Counted from the first letter of the stretch, positions 37,103 to 45,781 are shown. The stretch is 64,000 nt of DNA from Niastella sp. OAS944 (GCA_024809215.1 JANUBW010000004.1:575937-639936); one strand, 5' to 3'. The notes: generated by a model from the sequence alone, not told the origin. Numbers and translations: made by a program.

Positions 37103-37699
37103 TCAGCCCAGCCTGATCACCTGCCCCGTATTAGCCCCAAATACACTCTTTCTAAAACCATATTCGAGCTGTTGCATAGTTACCGGCACCTCACCCGGGA
37201 AAAAGGGGAAATATTGTGGTGAATTTTCAATAACGCCGGGACTAACAGCATTTATGCGTATACCCTTTTCCAACTCAATGGCTGCACCTTTCACAAACCC
37301 TTCTACTGCAGCATTAGCTGCCGATGCGTTGGCAAAATTCCTTTGCGGCTCGTGGGTTACCGCACCGGTGATAAGGGTAAATGAGCCCTTGGGGTTTATG
37401 TAATGCTGGCCTATCAGTACCAGGTTTATCTGTCCCATCATTTTGCCATCCACACCTTTTCTGAATGTAGCATCGGTTAAATTCTTCCAGGGCCCTACAT
37501 AGGTGGGACCTGCAGTACAGATCAATGCATCAAAAGCGCCCAGCTTTTTATACATTGCTTCAATTGATTCGGGCGAGGTAATATCCACTTGAATGTTCCC
37601 GCTTTGCCGCCCCACCCTAACCACTTCATGTTCTTTTTCAAATGCGTTAGCCAAATAGCTTCCCATAGTGCCATAAGCACCTACAATTACAATTTTCAT
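37103..37699 (-). CDS. short-chain dehydrogenase/reductase, small atypical type (198 aa)
   Basis: Rossmann fold with the NAD(P) loop GAYGTMGSYLA near residue 7, DALICTAGP in the middle, and SFTLITGAVTH on the strand carrying the catalytic Ser region. The usual YxxxK is replaced by ANASAANAAVEGFVKGAAIEL, so Tyr is missing, as in a known branch of short SDRs. NAVSPGVIENS follows. The substrate is unknown. It lies 15 bp downstream of a small membrane protein gene, and both follow an AraC regulator on the same strand, suggesting one regulated unit. Confidence 0.85.
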   Translation of the reverse strand: MKIVIVGAYGTMGSYLANAFEKEHEVVRVGRQSGNIQVDITSPESIEAMYKKLGAFDALICTAGPTYVGPWKNLTDATFRKGVDGKMMGQINLVLIGQHYINPKGSFTLITGAVTHEPQRNFANASAANAAVEGFVKGAAIELEKGIRINAVSPGVIENSPQYFPFFPGEVPVTMQQLEYGFRKSVFGANTGQVIRLG

Positions 37700-37714
37700 T
37701 TTTATATTTTTAAA

Positions 37715-37927
37715 TTATTTCTTCAAAAACCTGTGTAATAAATAGTCAATGAAAGGCAGGCCCACGAACATCATCCAGGGCACTAATGAAATGGTGAGAA
37801 TAAAAGTTCTTTGATACAATGGAACAGTCGCCAGTTGATTGCCAAATACAAAGAGGAATAATGTTATAGAGGGATAGATCACCATCCATATTTTAAGCGA
37901 CAGTATCAATTTTGCTTTTGTTTTCAT
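37715..37927 (-). CDS. small membrane protein (70 aa)
   Basis: A 70-aa protein with two hydrophobic segments (WMVIYPSITLFLFVFG, about 14-29; FILTISLVPWMMFVGLPFI, about 42-60) and basic ends (MKTKAKL, HRFLKK), so it is probably an inner-membrane hairpin. It sits between the AraC-type regulator (61 bp upstream) and the small SDR (15 bp downstream) on the same strand. No family is recognised. It is a real gene rather than a shadow, because the frame fits the gap exactly and shows normal membrane topology. Confidence 0.7.
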   Translation of the reverse strand: MKTKAKLILSLKIWMVIYPSITLFLFVFGNQLATVPLYQRTFILTISLVPWMMFVGLPFIDYLLHRFLKK

Positions 37928-37988
37928 GTAACAAAACTAAAACAGACAGCAGGCTGCTTAACAGGACGATTACATAGTTGAACAGGAC

Positions 37989-38846
37989 TTATTTAAAATT
38001 CTTTCTAAATACCTCGGGAGAATACCCTGTTTGTTTTTTGAAGAACCTGACAAAATAGGATGCATCTTCATAGCCTAAATGATCGGCTATATCTTTTACC
38101 TGATGGGGCGTTGCCAGCAAATAACGTTTTGCTTCCAGTATGATTTGTTCATTAATAAGGTCTGAAACAGTTTTACCTACAGCCGATTTTGTAATGGCAT
38201 TTAACTGATACGACGAAAGGTTCAACATACCGGCATATTGCGCAACGCTTTTCATATGGCAGATATTGGTTTCCAACAATTGTACAAACGCCGAGAACCG
38301 TTCGTACATATAACCATTTTCGCTTTTCGCAATTATGCCCGGATGGCGGCTTTGTCGCAGGTATTCTATAAAAAACAGATCGAGATTGGCTTTTATCGCT
38401 TCTACATAACCATCCTGTTTTGTGCTGTATTCATTCATAATACTGCCCAAAATAGATTGTAATTTCACAAACCTGGCGGCCTCTACTTCACAATGATTTT
38501 TACTGGTTGCCTTTTTCCATCGCTGATCGGTAAGCGTATTTTTGGGCTGATAAAAAGTGCGGTCAAATTCCAATAAATGTCCGCTGCTGTTTGCTCTTAA
38601 TTCAAGGCGATGCACCTGGCCCGGACGAATAATAAACACAGTATGCTCATGCACCTCGTATTGTATAAAATCGATCTCATGCCTACCCTGCCCCTGTTGC
38701 AGCACCAGCACAAAAAAGAAATCGTGTTTATGAAGGCCGTGAACAAGATCATTTCCATTTAAAATTTCCTGAATTTCACGAATATTGAACCGGCCGGTAT
38801 TGTCTTGTTCTTTTGAAGAAATTTGTTTGACCGGTATTGCTTTCAT
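37989..38846 (-). CDS. AraC-family transcriptional regulator (285 aa)
   Basis: An N-terminal cupin-like effector domain (HKHDFFFVLVLQQGQGRHEIDF, FIIRPGQVH; about 35-110), a helical linker, and a C-terminal pair of helix-turn-helix motifs (VAQYAGMLNLSSYQLNAITK and VKDIADHLGYEDASYFVRFF, followed by KKQTGYSPEVFRK). It probably binds a small molecule and controls the small membrane protein and SDR genes that follow on the same strand. The divergent or upstream SDR at 38884-39594 may also be a target. Confidence 0.9.
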   Translation of the reverse strand: MKAIPVKQISSKEQDNTGRFNIREIQEILNGNDLVHGLHKHDFFFVLVLQQGQGRHEIDFIQYEVHEHTVFIIRPGQVHRLELRANSSGHLLEFDRTFYQPKNTLTDQRWKKATSKNHCEVEAARFVKLQSILGSIMNEYSTKQDGYVEAIKANLDLFFIEYLRQSRHPGIIAKSENGYMYERFSAFVQLLETNICHMKSVAQYAGMLNLSSYQLNAITKSAVGKTVSDLINEQIILEAKRYLLATPHQVKDIADHLGYEDASYFVRFFKKQTGYSPEVFRKNFK

Positions 38847-38883
38847 AACCCAAAGGTATTGGTTTTTGAAACGGTTAAGGGGC

Positions 38884-39594
38884 TTATCCTATTTTCCTGT
38901 AAATGCCAAAAGGCAATCTTTTCAAAATAACAGCTATTAGCCACCACCGTTTTGTTACATAAGCCACCCGCTTTTTTGCGGCAATAGCAACCCTGATCTG
39001 GCGGGCAGCTTTTTCAACCGGAGCTACCCAAAATTGTCCGTACCCCTTAGCCATTTTGGTTTTTATAAAACCCGGACGAATATCCGTAACCACAACATCT
39101 ACATGCAGTTTACTCGCTTTTATATTCAAACCCTCGGCATAATTGCTAACATAAGCTTTAGAGGCGCTATAAGCCGGAGAATGGCTATTGCCCCTTAATG
39201 CAGCCACTGATGATATTACAGCCAGCTGACCATGGCCCTGCTTGCGGAAATAATTAAACGCAAAAGAAGCGGTTTTTACAAATCCCATTACATTGGTAGC
39301 AGTGGAATCCAGCTCAACTTCGGCCACCAGCTCATTAGCCGGGTTGCCATAACCGGCGCAATAGATCAACAGGTCAATACCATCCATATGCGTTATTAAT
39401 GCCCCTAACTCCGAAACCACATTAGCCGTTTGTACATCGAAGCAACTGATGTGGATACCAGGCAATTGGCCTTGCAACTCCTGTAATAACTCCTTTCTTC
39501 TGCCAGTAACCGCCAGGGTATTTCCCAGTTGATAATATTGCTGCGCCAACTCCCTGCCAATACCCGAAGTAGCACCTACAATGATGATTTTCAT
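38884..39594 (-). CDS. short-chain dehydrogenase/reductase, classical type (236 aa)
   Basis: Complete classical SDR: GATSGIGRELA cofactor loop at residues 7-17, the NAG-like CAGYGN, Ser in AVISSVAALRG, and the catalytic YSASKAYVSNYAEGL (YxxxK), then VTDIRPGFIKTKM. The C-terminus has a hydrophobic basic tail (KRVAYVTKRWWLIAVILKRLPF) that may touch the membrane. The substrate is unknown, though this subgroup often acts on lipids or steroids. It lies 37 bp upstream of the AraC regulator on the same strand and could be in its unit. It is followed upstream by a bidirectional terminator. Confidence 0.88.
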   Translation of the reverse strand: MKIIIVGATSGIGRELAQQYYQLGNTLAVTGRRKELLQELQGQLPGIHISCFDVQTANVVSELGALITHMDGIDLLIYCAGYGNPANELVAEVELDSTATNVMGFVKTASFAFNYFRKQGHGQLAVISSVAALRGNSHSPAYSASKAYVSNYAEGLNIKASKLHVDVVVTDIRPGFIKTKMAKGYGQFWVAPVEKAARQIRVAIAAKKRVAYVTKRWWLIAVILKRLPFGIYRKIG

Positions 39595-39657
39595 AATGCA
39601 CTAAAAGATAGGATAAAATAAGCAAAAGGGGTTTGGGAAGAAGGGAAGCAAAAAGGA

Positions 39658-39685
39658 AAGACCCGGTGTAGACACACCGGGTCTT
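39658..39685. terminator. hairpin terminator
   Basis: GACCCGGTGT (39660-39669) pairs perfectly with ACACCGGGTC (39674-39683), with a 4-nt loop AGAC. Flanking AA and TT extend the stem. It lies between the start of the SDR gene and the LRR/zinc-ribbon gene, so it may end a transcript entering from either side. Confidence 0.65.
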
Positions 39686-39908
39686 CTGGTATTGGCTCTG
39701 ATTAGTAGCATCTTTAAAAACAGTTCATCAATACGTTTTGACTAATACTTTTTCAGAAATTTTAATATTTTTTGATGTAGAGGCTAATAATTACCCAATT
39801 ACCGGCATTGCAGGACCGAGACTATGATTATTTTTATTAATACGTCAGAAATGGGTTGTTGCTGTAATTTTGAGCAAAATCGAATACATTGTATCCATAA
39901 ACGCCAAC

Positions 39909-40658
39909 ATGAATAACATGATCTCGGCCATAAAAAATAATGTACAGGACAGGAACTCTGTTGCCTGGAAGCGGCTTTGCGATTACGTTGAAAAAATTGC
40001 TGCTGAAGGAAATGACGAATTTTCTCCTGTAAAGGAATTAGGCCCCGAACTTTTCTCCCAGATCTATACGCTGCCTGAAACCATTGCCACCCTAAAAAAA
40101 GTAAAAAGGGTTTGGCTTTATGGTAGTAAATTAAAGCGTATTCCACCGGAAATTGGCGAAATGGAATCACTGGAATATTTTGACCCATATACTTCATATG
40201 ACCTGCATTGGTTTCCATATGAGATCATCAATTGCAAAAAGCTTAAAGACAGCCGGGTTAGTACCAGGGCGCTATATGGCAATTTTAAGAATAGAAAGGG
40301 ATTCCCTATATTAACAAATAACCCTGTTCGATATGAAGGGAATACGGTAAAATGTAGTATTTGTAAAAAAGACATGTCGTGGCTTGATACAAATCAACTT
40401 TGGGTATCATTGAGGATTGGCACCGATGTATTGCCTTTACTCGTCAATGTATGCTCTTCCACTTGCGAAGCTGCTATACCGGCTCCCCCAAAAGACTATA
40501 TCCCACATGCACACAAAGGTGGTAGCAACCTTAAGCAGCTGCGTGGCGATAATGATCTGTCGATTGAGGAATTTAAACAAAAGTACGCGCATAAAATAAT
40601 AGACATTTCTTCTATTGAAGATCAGAATGAACCTGCAAAATCATCTACTCGTACGTAA
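39909..40658 (+). CDS. LRR-like protein with C-terminal zinc-ribbon cysteines
   Basis: An earlier TTG at 39870 keeps the frame open, but it overlaps a promoter-like box TAATTTTG (39865-39872), so I choose the ATG at 39909 (MNNMISAIK). The first half carries leucine-rich-repeat-like turns (LFSQIYTLPETIATLKKVKRVWL, KLKRIPPEIGEMESLEYF). The second half has CSICKKDM and about 45 residues later VCSSTCE, a CxxC...CxxxC set that may bind zinc. There is no signal peptide, so it is cytoplasmic. It is single. A protein-binding role is likely from the repeats; the partner is unknown. Confidence 0.7.
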   Translation: MNNMISAIKNNVQDRNSVAWKRLCDYVEKIAAEGNDEFSPVKELGPELFSQIYTLPETIATLKKVKRVWLYGSKLKRIPPEIGEMESLEYFDPYTSYDLHWFPYEIINCKKLKDSRVSTRALYGNFKNRKGFPILTNNPVRYEGNTVKCSICKKDMSWLDTNQLWVSLRIGTDVLPLLVNVCSSTCEAAIPAPPKDYIPHAHKGGSNLKQLRGDNDLSIEEFKQKYAHKIIDISSIEDQNEPAKSSTRT

Positions 40659-40845
40659 CCGTAATCGTTATAATGGTTACATCGGGCTTTTGCGTTTCGG
40701 CTACTGAAGCGTTGTAAGCGGGGTTGGGAATAGACGATTGACTTTGGGTTATAAAAGAGGGTTTCAAAGGAATTTTTGAAGCGGCGGTTTCCATTTCTGT
40801 TTTTAACTGCAGAATATCGGTTCCCTGAAAAATTTGAACTATCAT
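40645..40845 (-). CDS. small hypothetical protein (66 aa)
   Basis: A 66-aa frame (MIVQIFQGTDILQLKTEME...) ends with the beta-like tail TIITITVTYE. It overlaps the 3' end of the LRR-like gene by 14 bp in convergent orientation and is followed upstream by the divergent YqgE gene. The composition is normal (few Cys or Trp) and it begins right where the intergenic region starts, so I think it is real. No family is recognised. Confidence 0.5.
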   Translation of the reverse strand: MIVQIFQGTDILQLKTEMETAASKIPLKPSFITQSQSSIPNPAYNASVAETQKPDVTIITITVTYE

Positions 40846-40942
40846 GACTGATTTTTATGAGCCTCAAAATAATCATTTAGGTCATAAATGAAAATAGCAG
40901 GCTTTCACCCATACTTGCTGGATTATTTCCATCTTTGTGTAC

Positions 40943-41464
40943 ATGTCAAATAATAATCCCACAATAAAAACAGGTTCAATACTCATCAGTGCTCCTTCAC
41001 TTGAAGACCCGTATTTCGATAAAGTGGTCATTTATATTGCGGAGTACAATGAAAAAGGCGCATTGGGTTTTGTGATGAACCAAATATTTGAAAGAACATT
41101 CAATGAGCTTACCGAATTCCGCACCAGCAAGCCTTTTCCTTTACATGAAGGCGGACCGGTTGAAAGAGAAAGCTTATACTTCATTCACCGTGTGCCGGAT
41201 CATATACAAGAAGGCCGGCCCATAGCAGATGGCGTGTATATAGCAGGCAATTTTAAACAAGCCGTTGATTACCTAAACACCGCTAACGATGCGGAAAGCA
41301 ATCTCAGGCTTTTTATTGGTTACAGCGGTTGGGATGCCAATCAACTTGACGATGAAATTAAAGAAGGCAGTTGGCTTATTGTTGAAGCATCGGTTACAAC
41401 CATCTTCGAAACTGCCGAAGCATCGCTTTGGGAAGTGCTGCATAAAAGGGTGAACTCACTTTGA
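40943..41464 (+). CDS. YqgE/AlgH family protein
   Basis: Starts at MSNNNPTIK (40943), since the two residues before it (MY) come from an upstream ATG inside a promoter-like stretch. Landmarks of YqgE/AlgH: GSILISAPSLEDPYFDKVVIYI near the start, GALGFVMNQ, PLHEGGPVERESLYFIHR, and RLFIGYSGWDANQLDDEIKEGSWLI. The length of about 174 residues is normal. The protein is conserved in many bacteria, is cytoplasmic, and has no proven biochemical role (AlgH was first linked to alginate regulation). A terminator follows 68 bp downstream. Confidence 0.93.
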   Translation: MSNNNPTIKTGSILISAPSLEDPYFDKVVIYIAEYNEKGALGFVMNQIFERTFNELTEFRTSKPFPLHEGGPVERESLYFIHRVPDHIQEGRPIADGVYIAGNFKQAVDYLNTANDAESNLRLFIGYSGWDANQLDDEIKEGSWLIVEASVTTIFETAEASLWEVLHKRVNSL

Positions 41465-41531
41465 AGACTCCCGGGGAAATATTCCTGAATAAACCTGCTA
41501 AAACAAGGTCCATATTTTAGCATACTCAAAA

Positions 41532-41562
41532 GATCCTGTTCCGGCTAGCGGGGCAGGATTTT
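41532..41562 (+). terminator. rho-independent terminator after the YqgE gene
   Basis: GATCCTG and CAGGAT pair around an inner CCG/CGG stem (41532-41559), and a run of six T follows. It lies 68 bp after the YqgE stop codon and points in the plus direction. Confidence 0.8.
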
Positions 41563-41664
41563 TTCTATTAAATACAGGGTCGTAAAAACTACAGGAAAAC
41601 CACTATTTAACCGTTTGTTATACACTTTAACGGCTATCATACTTTAATTTTTGAATGTGTTTTA

Positions 41665-41672
41665 TAACTTTG
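41665..41672 (+). promoter_or_regulatory. Bacteroidota -7 box TAACTTTG just before a start codon
   Basis: TAACTTTG matches the Bacteroidota -7 consensus TAnnTTTG and ends 7 bp before the ATG at 41680. Transcription would start at or next to the start codon, so the mRNA would be nearly leaderless. No -33 TTTG is found at the ideal spacing. Confidence 0.45.
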
Positions 41673-41679
41673 CGAAATC

Positions 41680-41925
41680 ATGGATAGAAAGGTAATTTTC
41701 AATTTTAAGCAACACATCGAAACCAGGCAGGAAGACATTTGTATCTTTTTGCCAATAGATGACATACCGAAACAAGGTCATAGTGTCAGTTTTAACTATA
41801 AACTGTCTGAAGACCTGGACAATACGACATGCGTAGCACAGGAAATCCGGTATAATTACTTTAAAGGTGGATTAGATTGTATTGTTGTGTATTTAAAAGC
41901 AGCAGAACAAAAGCAGTTTGCATAA
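41680..41925 (+). CDS. small hypothetical protein (81 aa)
   Basis: An 81-aa soluble protein (MDRKVIFNFKQHIETRQ...). It has regular strand-like stretches (DICIFLPIDDIP, VSFNYKL, GLDCIVVYLKA) and no signal peptide. A promoter-like box stands directly before the ATG, and a strong terminator stands 56 bp after the stop, so it is a complete one-gene unit. No family is recognised. Confidence 0.7.
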   Translation: MDRKVIFNFKQHIETRQEDICIFLPIDDIPKQGHSVSFNYKLSEDLDNTTCVAQEIRYNYFKGGLDCIVVYLKAAEQKQFA

Positions 41926-41980
41926 AAAATAGCCGAAAAAAGCTGTTTTATTGCCCTAAAGATTTTCCGAAAAAAAGATT

Positions 41981-42025
41981 GCAGGTTGTCAATGGAATTA
42001 TTCCGTGACAACCTGTTGCTTTTTT
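41981..42025 (+). terminator. strong rho-independent terminator
   Basis: GCAGGTTGTCA (41981-41991) pairs with TGACAACCTG (42006-42015), with an inner GGAAT/ATTCC stem; the run TTTTTT follows GC. It ends the unit of the 81-aa gene. Confidence 0.85.
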
Positions 42026-42094
42026 GTGCCAGTTTATGCCAGGGGGCGCCATGCGCTTCCTGGCATAATCTTTTTGTAGTTTACTAAAAAGCAT

Positions 42095-42304
42095 ATGATC
42101 TCAGGTAAACGCGATGAAGACCGGAAAAGAGAAGAACAGGAAAACGCGAAGAACGCTTTTGTAAATGGCCAGTCGCCCGAATCGGTTAAAAAGAACCCTA
42201 ATCCGCGGGCTAATGAAAATCTTCCCGACAAGGATAAGAAAAACAACGACGACGAAGACATTACCGGGCCGGGAAGTGAGGTTACGGATGGCGAAGATGG
42301 GTAA
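42095..42304 (+). CDS. small highly charged hypothetical protein (69 aa)
   Basis: A 69-aa hydrophilic protein made mostly of K, E, D, N, R and P (RDEDRKREEQENAKNAF, NLPDKDKKNNDDEDITG), with no hydrophobic core, so it is probably disordered. Small proteins of this type are common in Bacteroidota genomes. It stands alone between terminators. Function unknown; coding status is fairly likely from the lack of stops and the position of the ATG. Confidence 0.5.
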   Translation: MISGKRDEDRKREEQENAKNAFVNGQSPESVKKNPNPRANENLPDKDKKNNDDEDITGPGSEVTDGEDG

Positions 42305-42489
42305 AAAACAAAAACATTCGGTGGTGGCGCTATCTTACTTTATTATAAGCGCTGATATTCTCTATAAGAGTTTATCCCCCATAATTTACCAAAATGTACC
42401 CGATGGTGCTCTTGATATTAGTTGAGCTTTGACCTACCTATTAATTCTAATTAGGGAAGCTGCACATTAACTAATATCAAAAAGCCATT

Positions 42490-43296
42490 ATGAAAAAAAC
42501 AACTTTAATTACCATTGTCTTTCTTTCTATTATGATGGGTACATCATGTATGAAAGATGCTCCGGCCAACAATTCAACACACCAGCAACAAACACAATCC
42601 GAAGCAAAAGAGGAAGCTACGTTTGTAACACTTCTTCCCACCACTTCATTTAATTCTTACAGCACCTATTGGAATAATTTTTATCCATGGGGCATCGATC
42701 ATAACGGATCGGCACGTATGAGGACCCAAAATATGTCCACTTCAGGCGGGGTGCTCACTATGACTGCTTACCCCGGAACAGTTAGCGACAAGCCAAGCAT
42801 CCATTATTTTTCCGGCACCTGTTATGCGAAACAACAGGTTACTGTAAGCGCCTCGTGGCCTAAATGGCGGGTTTCAGGTGAGTTCCAGTGCCCTTCAGTT
42901 AAAGGCACCTGGCCGGCTTTCTGGCTGAACGGAGCTAATCAGTGGCCGCCGGAAAGTGATATTATGGAGTTTAAAGGAAGTACCACAAACTGGACGAACA
43001 CCTACAAAAATCAAAATGGTCAGTGGTCAAGTATTGGCACAGTGATCTCAAACCCGGCTAACTGGCATACATACACTGCATATTTAACAAGAATTGGCAC
43101 TACTAACAACGTGAGCATTGAATACTGGATAGATGGTACAAATGTATCAACACAAACCGGTCAAAACTTCGTAAACGAACCGCTTAACTTAATTATTGAC
43201 CTGCAAATGGAAGGCTCTTCAGGCACGCCGGGCCCTTCAGGAAACACGGTTATGCGGGCGAGAAATGTTACCATTCAAAGAAGCGCTACGTTATAA
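42490..43296 (+). CDS. glycoside hydrolase family 16-like lipoprotein (268 aa)
   Basis: Lipobox MMGTSC (Cys20), then a Thr/Gln-rich linker and a beta-jelly-roll domain. The catalytic motif PPESDIMEFKG contains ExDxxE, the GH16 nucleophile/acid signature of beta-1,3-glucanases and relatives, preceded by TWPAFWLNGANQWPP as is typical. WHTYTAYLTRIG and VSIEYWIDGT match the later strands. It should cleave beta-glucans or galactans at the cell surface or in the periplasm. It is a single gene with its own terminator. Substrate specificity cannot be read from the sequence. Confidence 0.88.
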   Translation: MKKTTLITIVFLSIMMGTSCMKDAPANNSTHQQQTQSEAKEEATFVTLLPTTSFNSYSTYWNNFYPWGIDHNGSARMRTQNMSTSGGVLTMTAYPGTVSDKPSIHYFSGTCYAKQQVTVSASWPKWRVSGEFQCPSVKGTWPAFWLNGANQWPPESDIMEFKGSTTNWTNTYKNQNGQWSSIGTVISNPANWHTYTAYLTRIGTTNNVSIEYWIDGTNVSTQTGQNFVNEPLNLIIDLQMEGSSGTPGPSGNTVMRARNVTIQRSATL

Positions 43297-43343
43297 GCAT
43301 TCTAATCAAATACCAGCTTCACTATTGTAAAGTTTTATAGGCT

Positions 43344-43380
43344 AAACCAGGCCCCCTTGCGAGCAGGGCCTGGTTTATTT
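43344..43380 (+). terminator. rho-independent terminator after GH16
   Basis: AAACCAGGCCC (43344-43354) pairs with GGGCCTGGTTT (43366-43376), loop of 11 nt, followed by ATTTTAT. It lies 48 bp after the GH16 stop codon. Confidence 0.85.
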
Positions 43381-43462
43381 TATGATCCCGCGCTTTATGG
43401 AATTTCATGAATGCTGCATCATCAGGGTGTCATAAAATACCACTAACCACTTTGCTTGTACC

Positions 43463-44677
43463 ATGATAGTAAAAACCTTAATTGCTTTCATCCTGTGTTC
43501 AGCCAGCTTCATCATGAAGTGCTTTTCTCAACCAAACCCTACCTCAACGGGCTTCCAGATTACCGGTCATATTACAGGAAGAAATACCGGAACTGTTGTG
43601 CTAATGCATATGAATAATACAAATGAATATCATCGCGATAGCACCGTACTCGATCATGGCAGTTTTAGTTTTTTCTGTAATGTGAGGGCCGCCTCAGAAG
43701 CGTTGATCTGGACAAACATGCAGAACAAAGATTTTGATGATCAAAGTGTGATCCGGTTTATATTGAGCCCCGGCGCCATTCAAATATCAAAAATCGACGG
43801 TATAAAAAAAGCAACTATTACGGGTTCACCGCACCAGGATGAAAAAGAGAAATGGGATCATGTTAAATCTTCGCAGATTGATACAGCCGAATACTATTTT
43901 CAAACCCTCCGCACCCTGGTCTTGCGTAAGAAACAAACGGGTCATTCAGATTATGCAAAACAAATTGACTCCCTGGGCCAACTTGTGGAAGCAGCCAGGG
44001 GCGTTATTACCAAAATGGACGTAGGTTATATTGCATCACACCCTGAATCGTATTTGAGCGGATACCTGTTGGGAAAACGATGCCGAAGAATACCAGTTGA
44101 TTCGGTGAAACTTTTATATAACGCCCTGGCCGATAGCGTAAAAAACAGCTCAGTAGGTTATGAGGTGTTGTCCTATGTGTACCCGTTAACAAACGACACT
44201 GCATTCAGGGCTAAAAACCCGTTGTTCGACCAGGATTTTAATAAACAGCTGGCAGGCATCAGGTCAATACACGATTTCAAGCTCCAGGACTTATCGGGAA
44301 AATGGGTAGACTTTACCAGCTTCAAAGGGAAATACCTGGTGATAGATATGTGGGCCAGCTGGTGCGGCCCCTGTATTAAAACCATACCGGCATGGAATAA
44401 ATTGATACCACAATACAATCCTAAGTTGATTCAGTTTATTACCGTTTCCATGGACACAGAGGTTGATGCCTGGAAGCGATCGATAGCGCAACATAAGCCG
44501 GGCGGATCCGCATTTATAGAGCCCCGTGCCTTCAACAGCCTGTTTGCTGTATACTGCAAAGCATTGTGGGTTTCCCATTATGTGATTGCAGATCCCACTG
44601 GTCATATTCTAAACTACGATGCGCCACATCCCGATAACCCGAAATTCAAACAGATAATCGACAATCTTATTAAATAA
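43463..44677 (+). CDS. TlpA-like thioredoxin with DUF4369-like N-terminal domain (404 aa)
   Basis: Signal peptide (MIVKTLIAFILCSASFIMKCFSQ), then a beta-rich DUF4369-like domain (FQITGHITGRNTGTVVLMHM, about 29-130), a helical middle part, and a C-terminal TlpA/AhpC-type thioredoxin domain with FKLQDLSGKWVDFTSFKGK and the active site WASWCGPC. It should act as a periplasmic or outer-membrane-facing disulfide reductase in Bacteroidota envelope stress or cytochrome maturation. It is single. The first of two palindromes for the next operon starts 8 bp after its stop codon. Confidence 0.9.
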   Translation: MIVKTLIAFILCSASFIMKCFSQPNPTSTGFQITGHITGRNTGTVVLMHMNNTNEYHRDSTVLDHGSFSFFCNVRAASEALIWTNMQNKDFDDQSVIRFILSPGAIQISKIDGIKKATITGSPHQDEKEKWDHVKSSQIDTAEYYFQTLRTLVLRKKQTGHSDYAKQIDSLGQLVEAARGVITKMDVGYIASHPESYLSGYLLGKRCRRIPVDSVKLLYNALADSVKNSSVGYEVLSYVYPLTNDTAFRAKNPLFDQDFNKQLAGIRSIHDFKLQDLSGKWVDFTSFKGKYLVIDMWASWCGPCIKTIPAWNKLIPQYNPKLIQFITVSMDTEVDAWKRSIAQHKPGGSAFIEPRAFNSLFAVYCKALWVSHYVIADPTGHILNYDAPHPDNPKFKQIIDNLIK

Positions 44678-44684
44678 CAAACTA

Positions 44685-44707
44685 TTTTGCGTTCATTTTA
44701 CGCAAAA
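44685..44707. promoter_or_regulatory. operator-like palindrome 1 upstream of the J-domain/vWA/PurA operon
   Basis: TTTTGCGT-N7-ACGCAAAA, perfect 8-bp arms. It has the same arm sequence and the same 7-bp spacer as the palindrome at 44738-44758; the centres are 52 bp apart, about five helical turns. No T-run follows in the plus direction, so a terminator is less likely than a binding site. Confidence 0.55.
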
Positions 44708-44737
44708 AACTTGCACATATCAAAACGCCTGCTTAAA

Positions 44738-44758
44738 TTTGCGTATAAATAACGCAAA
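44738..44758. promoter_or_regulatory. operator-like palindrome 2 upstream of the J-domain/vWA/PurA operon
   Basis: TTTGCGT-N7-ACGCAAA, perfect 7-bp arms and the same spacing as palindrome 1. It is 154 bp ahead of the first gene of the operon. The pair looks like two sites for one dimeric regulator that could bind cooperatively. No regulator gene lies next to it. Confidence 0.55.
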
Positions 44759-44911
44759 AACAATGATATTACTGGCATAACCCTTGACAGCAAGGGGTTC
44801 CAACTGCTTCTGCCGTATATAAAGCATCATTAAAAAACATAAGACGGTTCCACAAAAAACTGTACTCCGGTACGGGCAGGGATCCTATGTGTTTATTAAA
44901 AAAGTTAACAC

Positions 44912-45781
44912 ATGAATGCACTGATCGAAAAAATTAAGAAGGCAAATAAAATAGAAGATGTGTTGAACCCGGTGAATTTTAAAACAGAATTCAACACCAT
45001 TGTAAAGCAGATCCATCCGGATACCTGTACCGATATGGGTGCTGTGGAAGCAACTTCAAAAATGAATATCTGGAGGGAGCAGTATGAGAACGGCAAACCA
45101 TTTACAGATGATGCTGGTATTTTTAAAACGAATGGCTATTGGGCCCACTTTACTTCTGCCCTATCAAACCTTACCGCATCGGTTGACAATTATAATATGT
45201 TTCAACAACTGCGGTCTGACGCAGATATGCATTTCAAAAAGTATTTGCCAAAAGAATGTATTGGGCTGGCAGATGGTACTTACCGGTTTTCGTTTGAAAA
45301 AAGGGCCATTCCGTTATCAGGATTACAACTGCCACAGGAACATGTTAACTGGGTGCTGAACAGACTGCTGGAATACATTGCCTACCTGTCGCAAAGCGGT
45401 TTTGTTCATGGCGGACTTAATCCTGAATCGGTTTTTATTGTTCCGGAAAATCATGGCATACAGGTGGTTTCTTTTTACCACCTCGCACGGAAAAACAGAA
45501 GAATACACACAGTATCGGGCCGGTATATGAACTGGTATCCGGCACAGATCTTACAATCAAAAACGGCGTCTTCGGTGACCGACCTGGAATGCGCCAAACG
45601 CATAGCTGCGTACCTGTTAGGCGATAAATCAGGCAATGCGGTGAAATTCAGAAAAACGCACAACGAAGATTTTATCAATTTCTTACTTACCCGGCATGAT
45701 GATGCTTACCAGTGCTTAAGCCACTATCAGCAAATGTTGCGTAAGAATTTTAAAAAAAGCTTTCATTCATTAACCATTTAA
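44912..45781 (+). CDS. J-domain fused to degenerate protein kinase (289 aa)
   Basis: Residues 10-65 read as a J domain: helix FKTEFNTIVKQI, the hallmark HPD at 35-37, then the helix TSKMNIWREQYE. Residues from about 110 resemble a protein kinase C-lobe: EYIAYLSQSGFVHGGLNPESVFIV stands where HRDLKPENVLI is expected (His166, Gly167 instead of Arg, Gly168 instead of the catalytic Asp), VVSFYHL replaces the DFG region, and DLECAKRIAAYLLGD resembles helix F. So it is probably a pseudokinase linked to an Hsp70 co-chaperone module. It is the first gene of a tight operon; the vWA gene starts 11 bp after its stop codon. There is no signal peptide, so it is cytoplasmic. The assignment rests on motifs, not a family match. 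Confidence 0.65.
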   Translation: MNALIEKIKKANKIEDVLNPVNFKTEFNTIVKQIHPDTCTDMGAVEATSKMNIWREQYENGKPFTDDAGIFKTNGYWAHFTSALSNLTASVDNYNMFQQLRSDADMHFKKYLPKECIGLADGTYRFSFEKRAIPLSGLQLPQEHVNWVLNRLLEYIAYLSQSGFVHGGLNPESVFIVPENHGIQVVSFYHLARKNRRIHTVSGRYMNWYPAQILQSKTASSVTDLECAKRIAAYLLGDKSGNAVKFRKTHNEDFINFLLTRHDDAYQCLSHYQQMLRKNFKKSFHSLTI

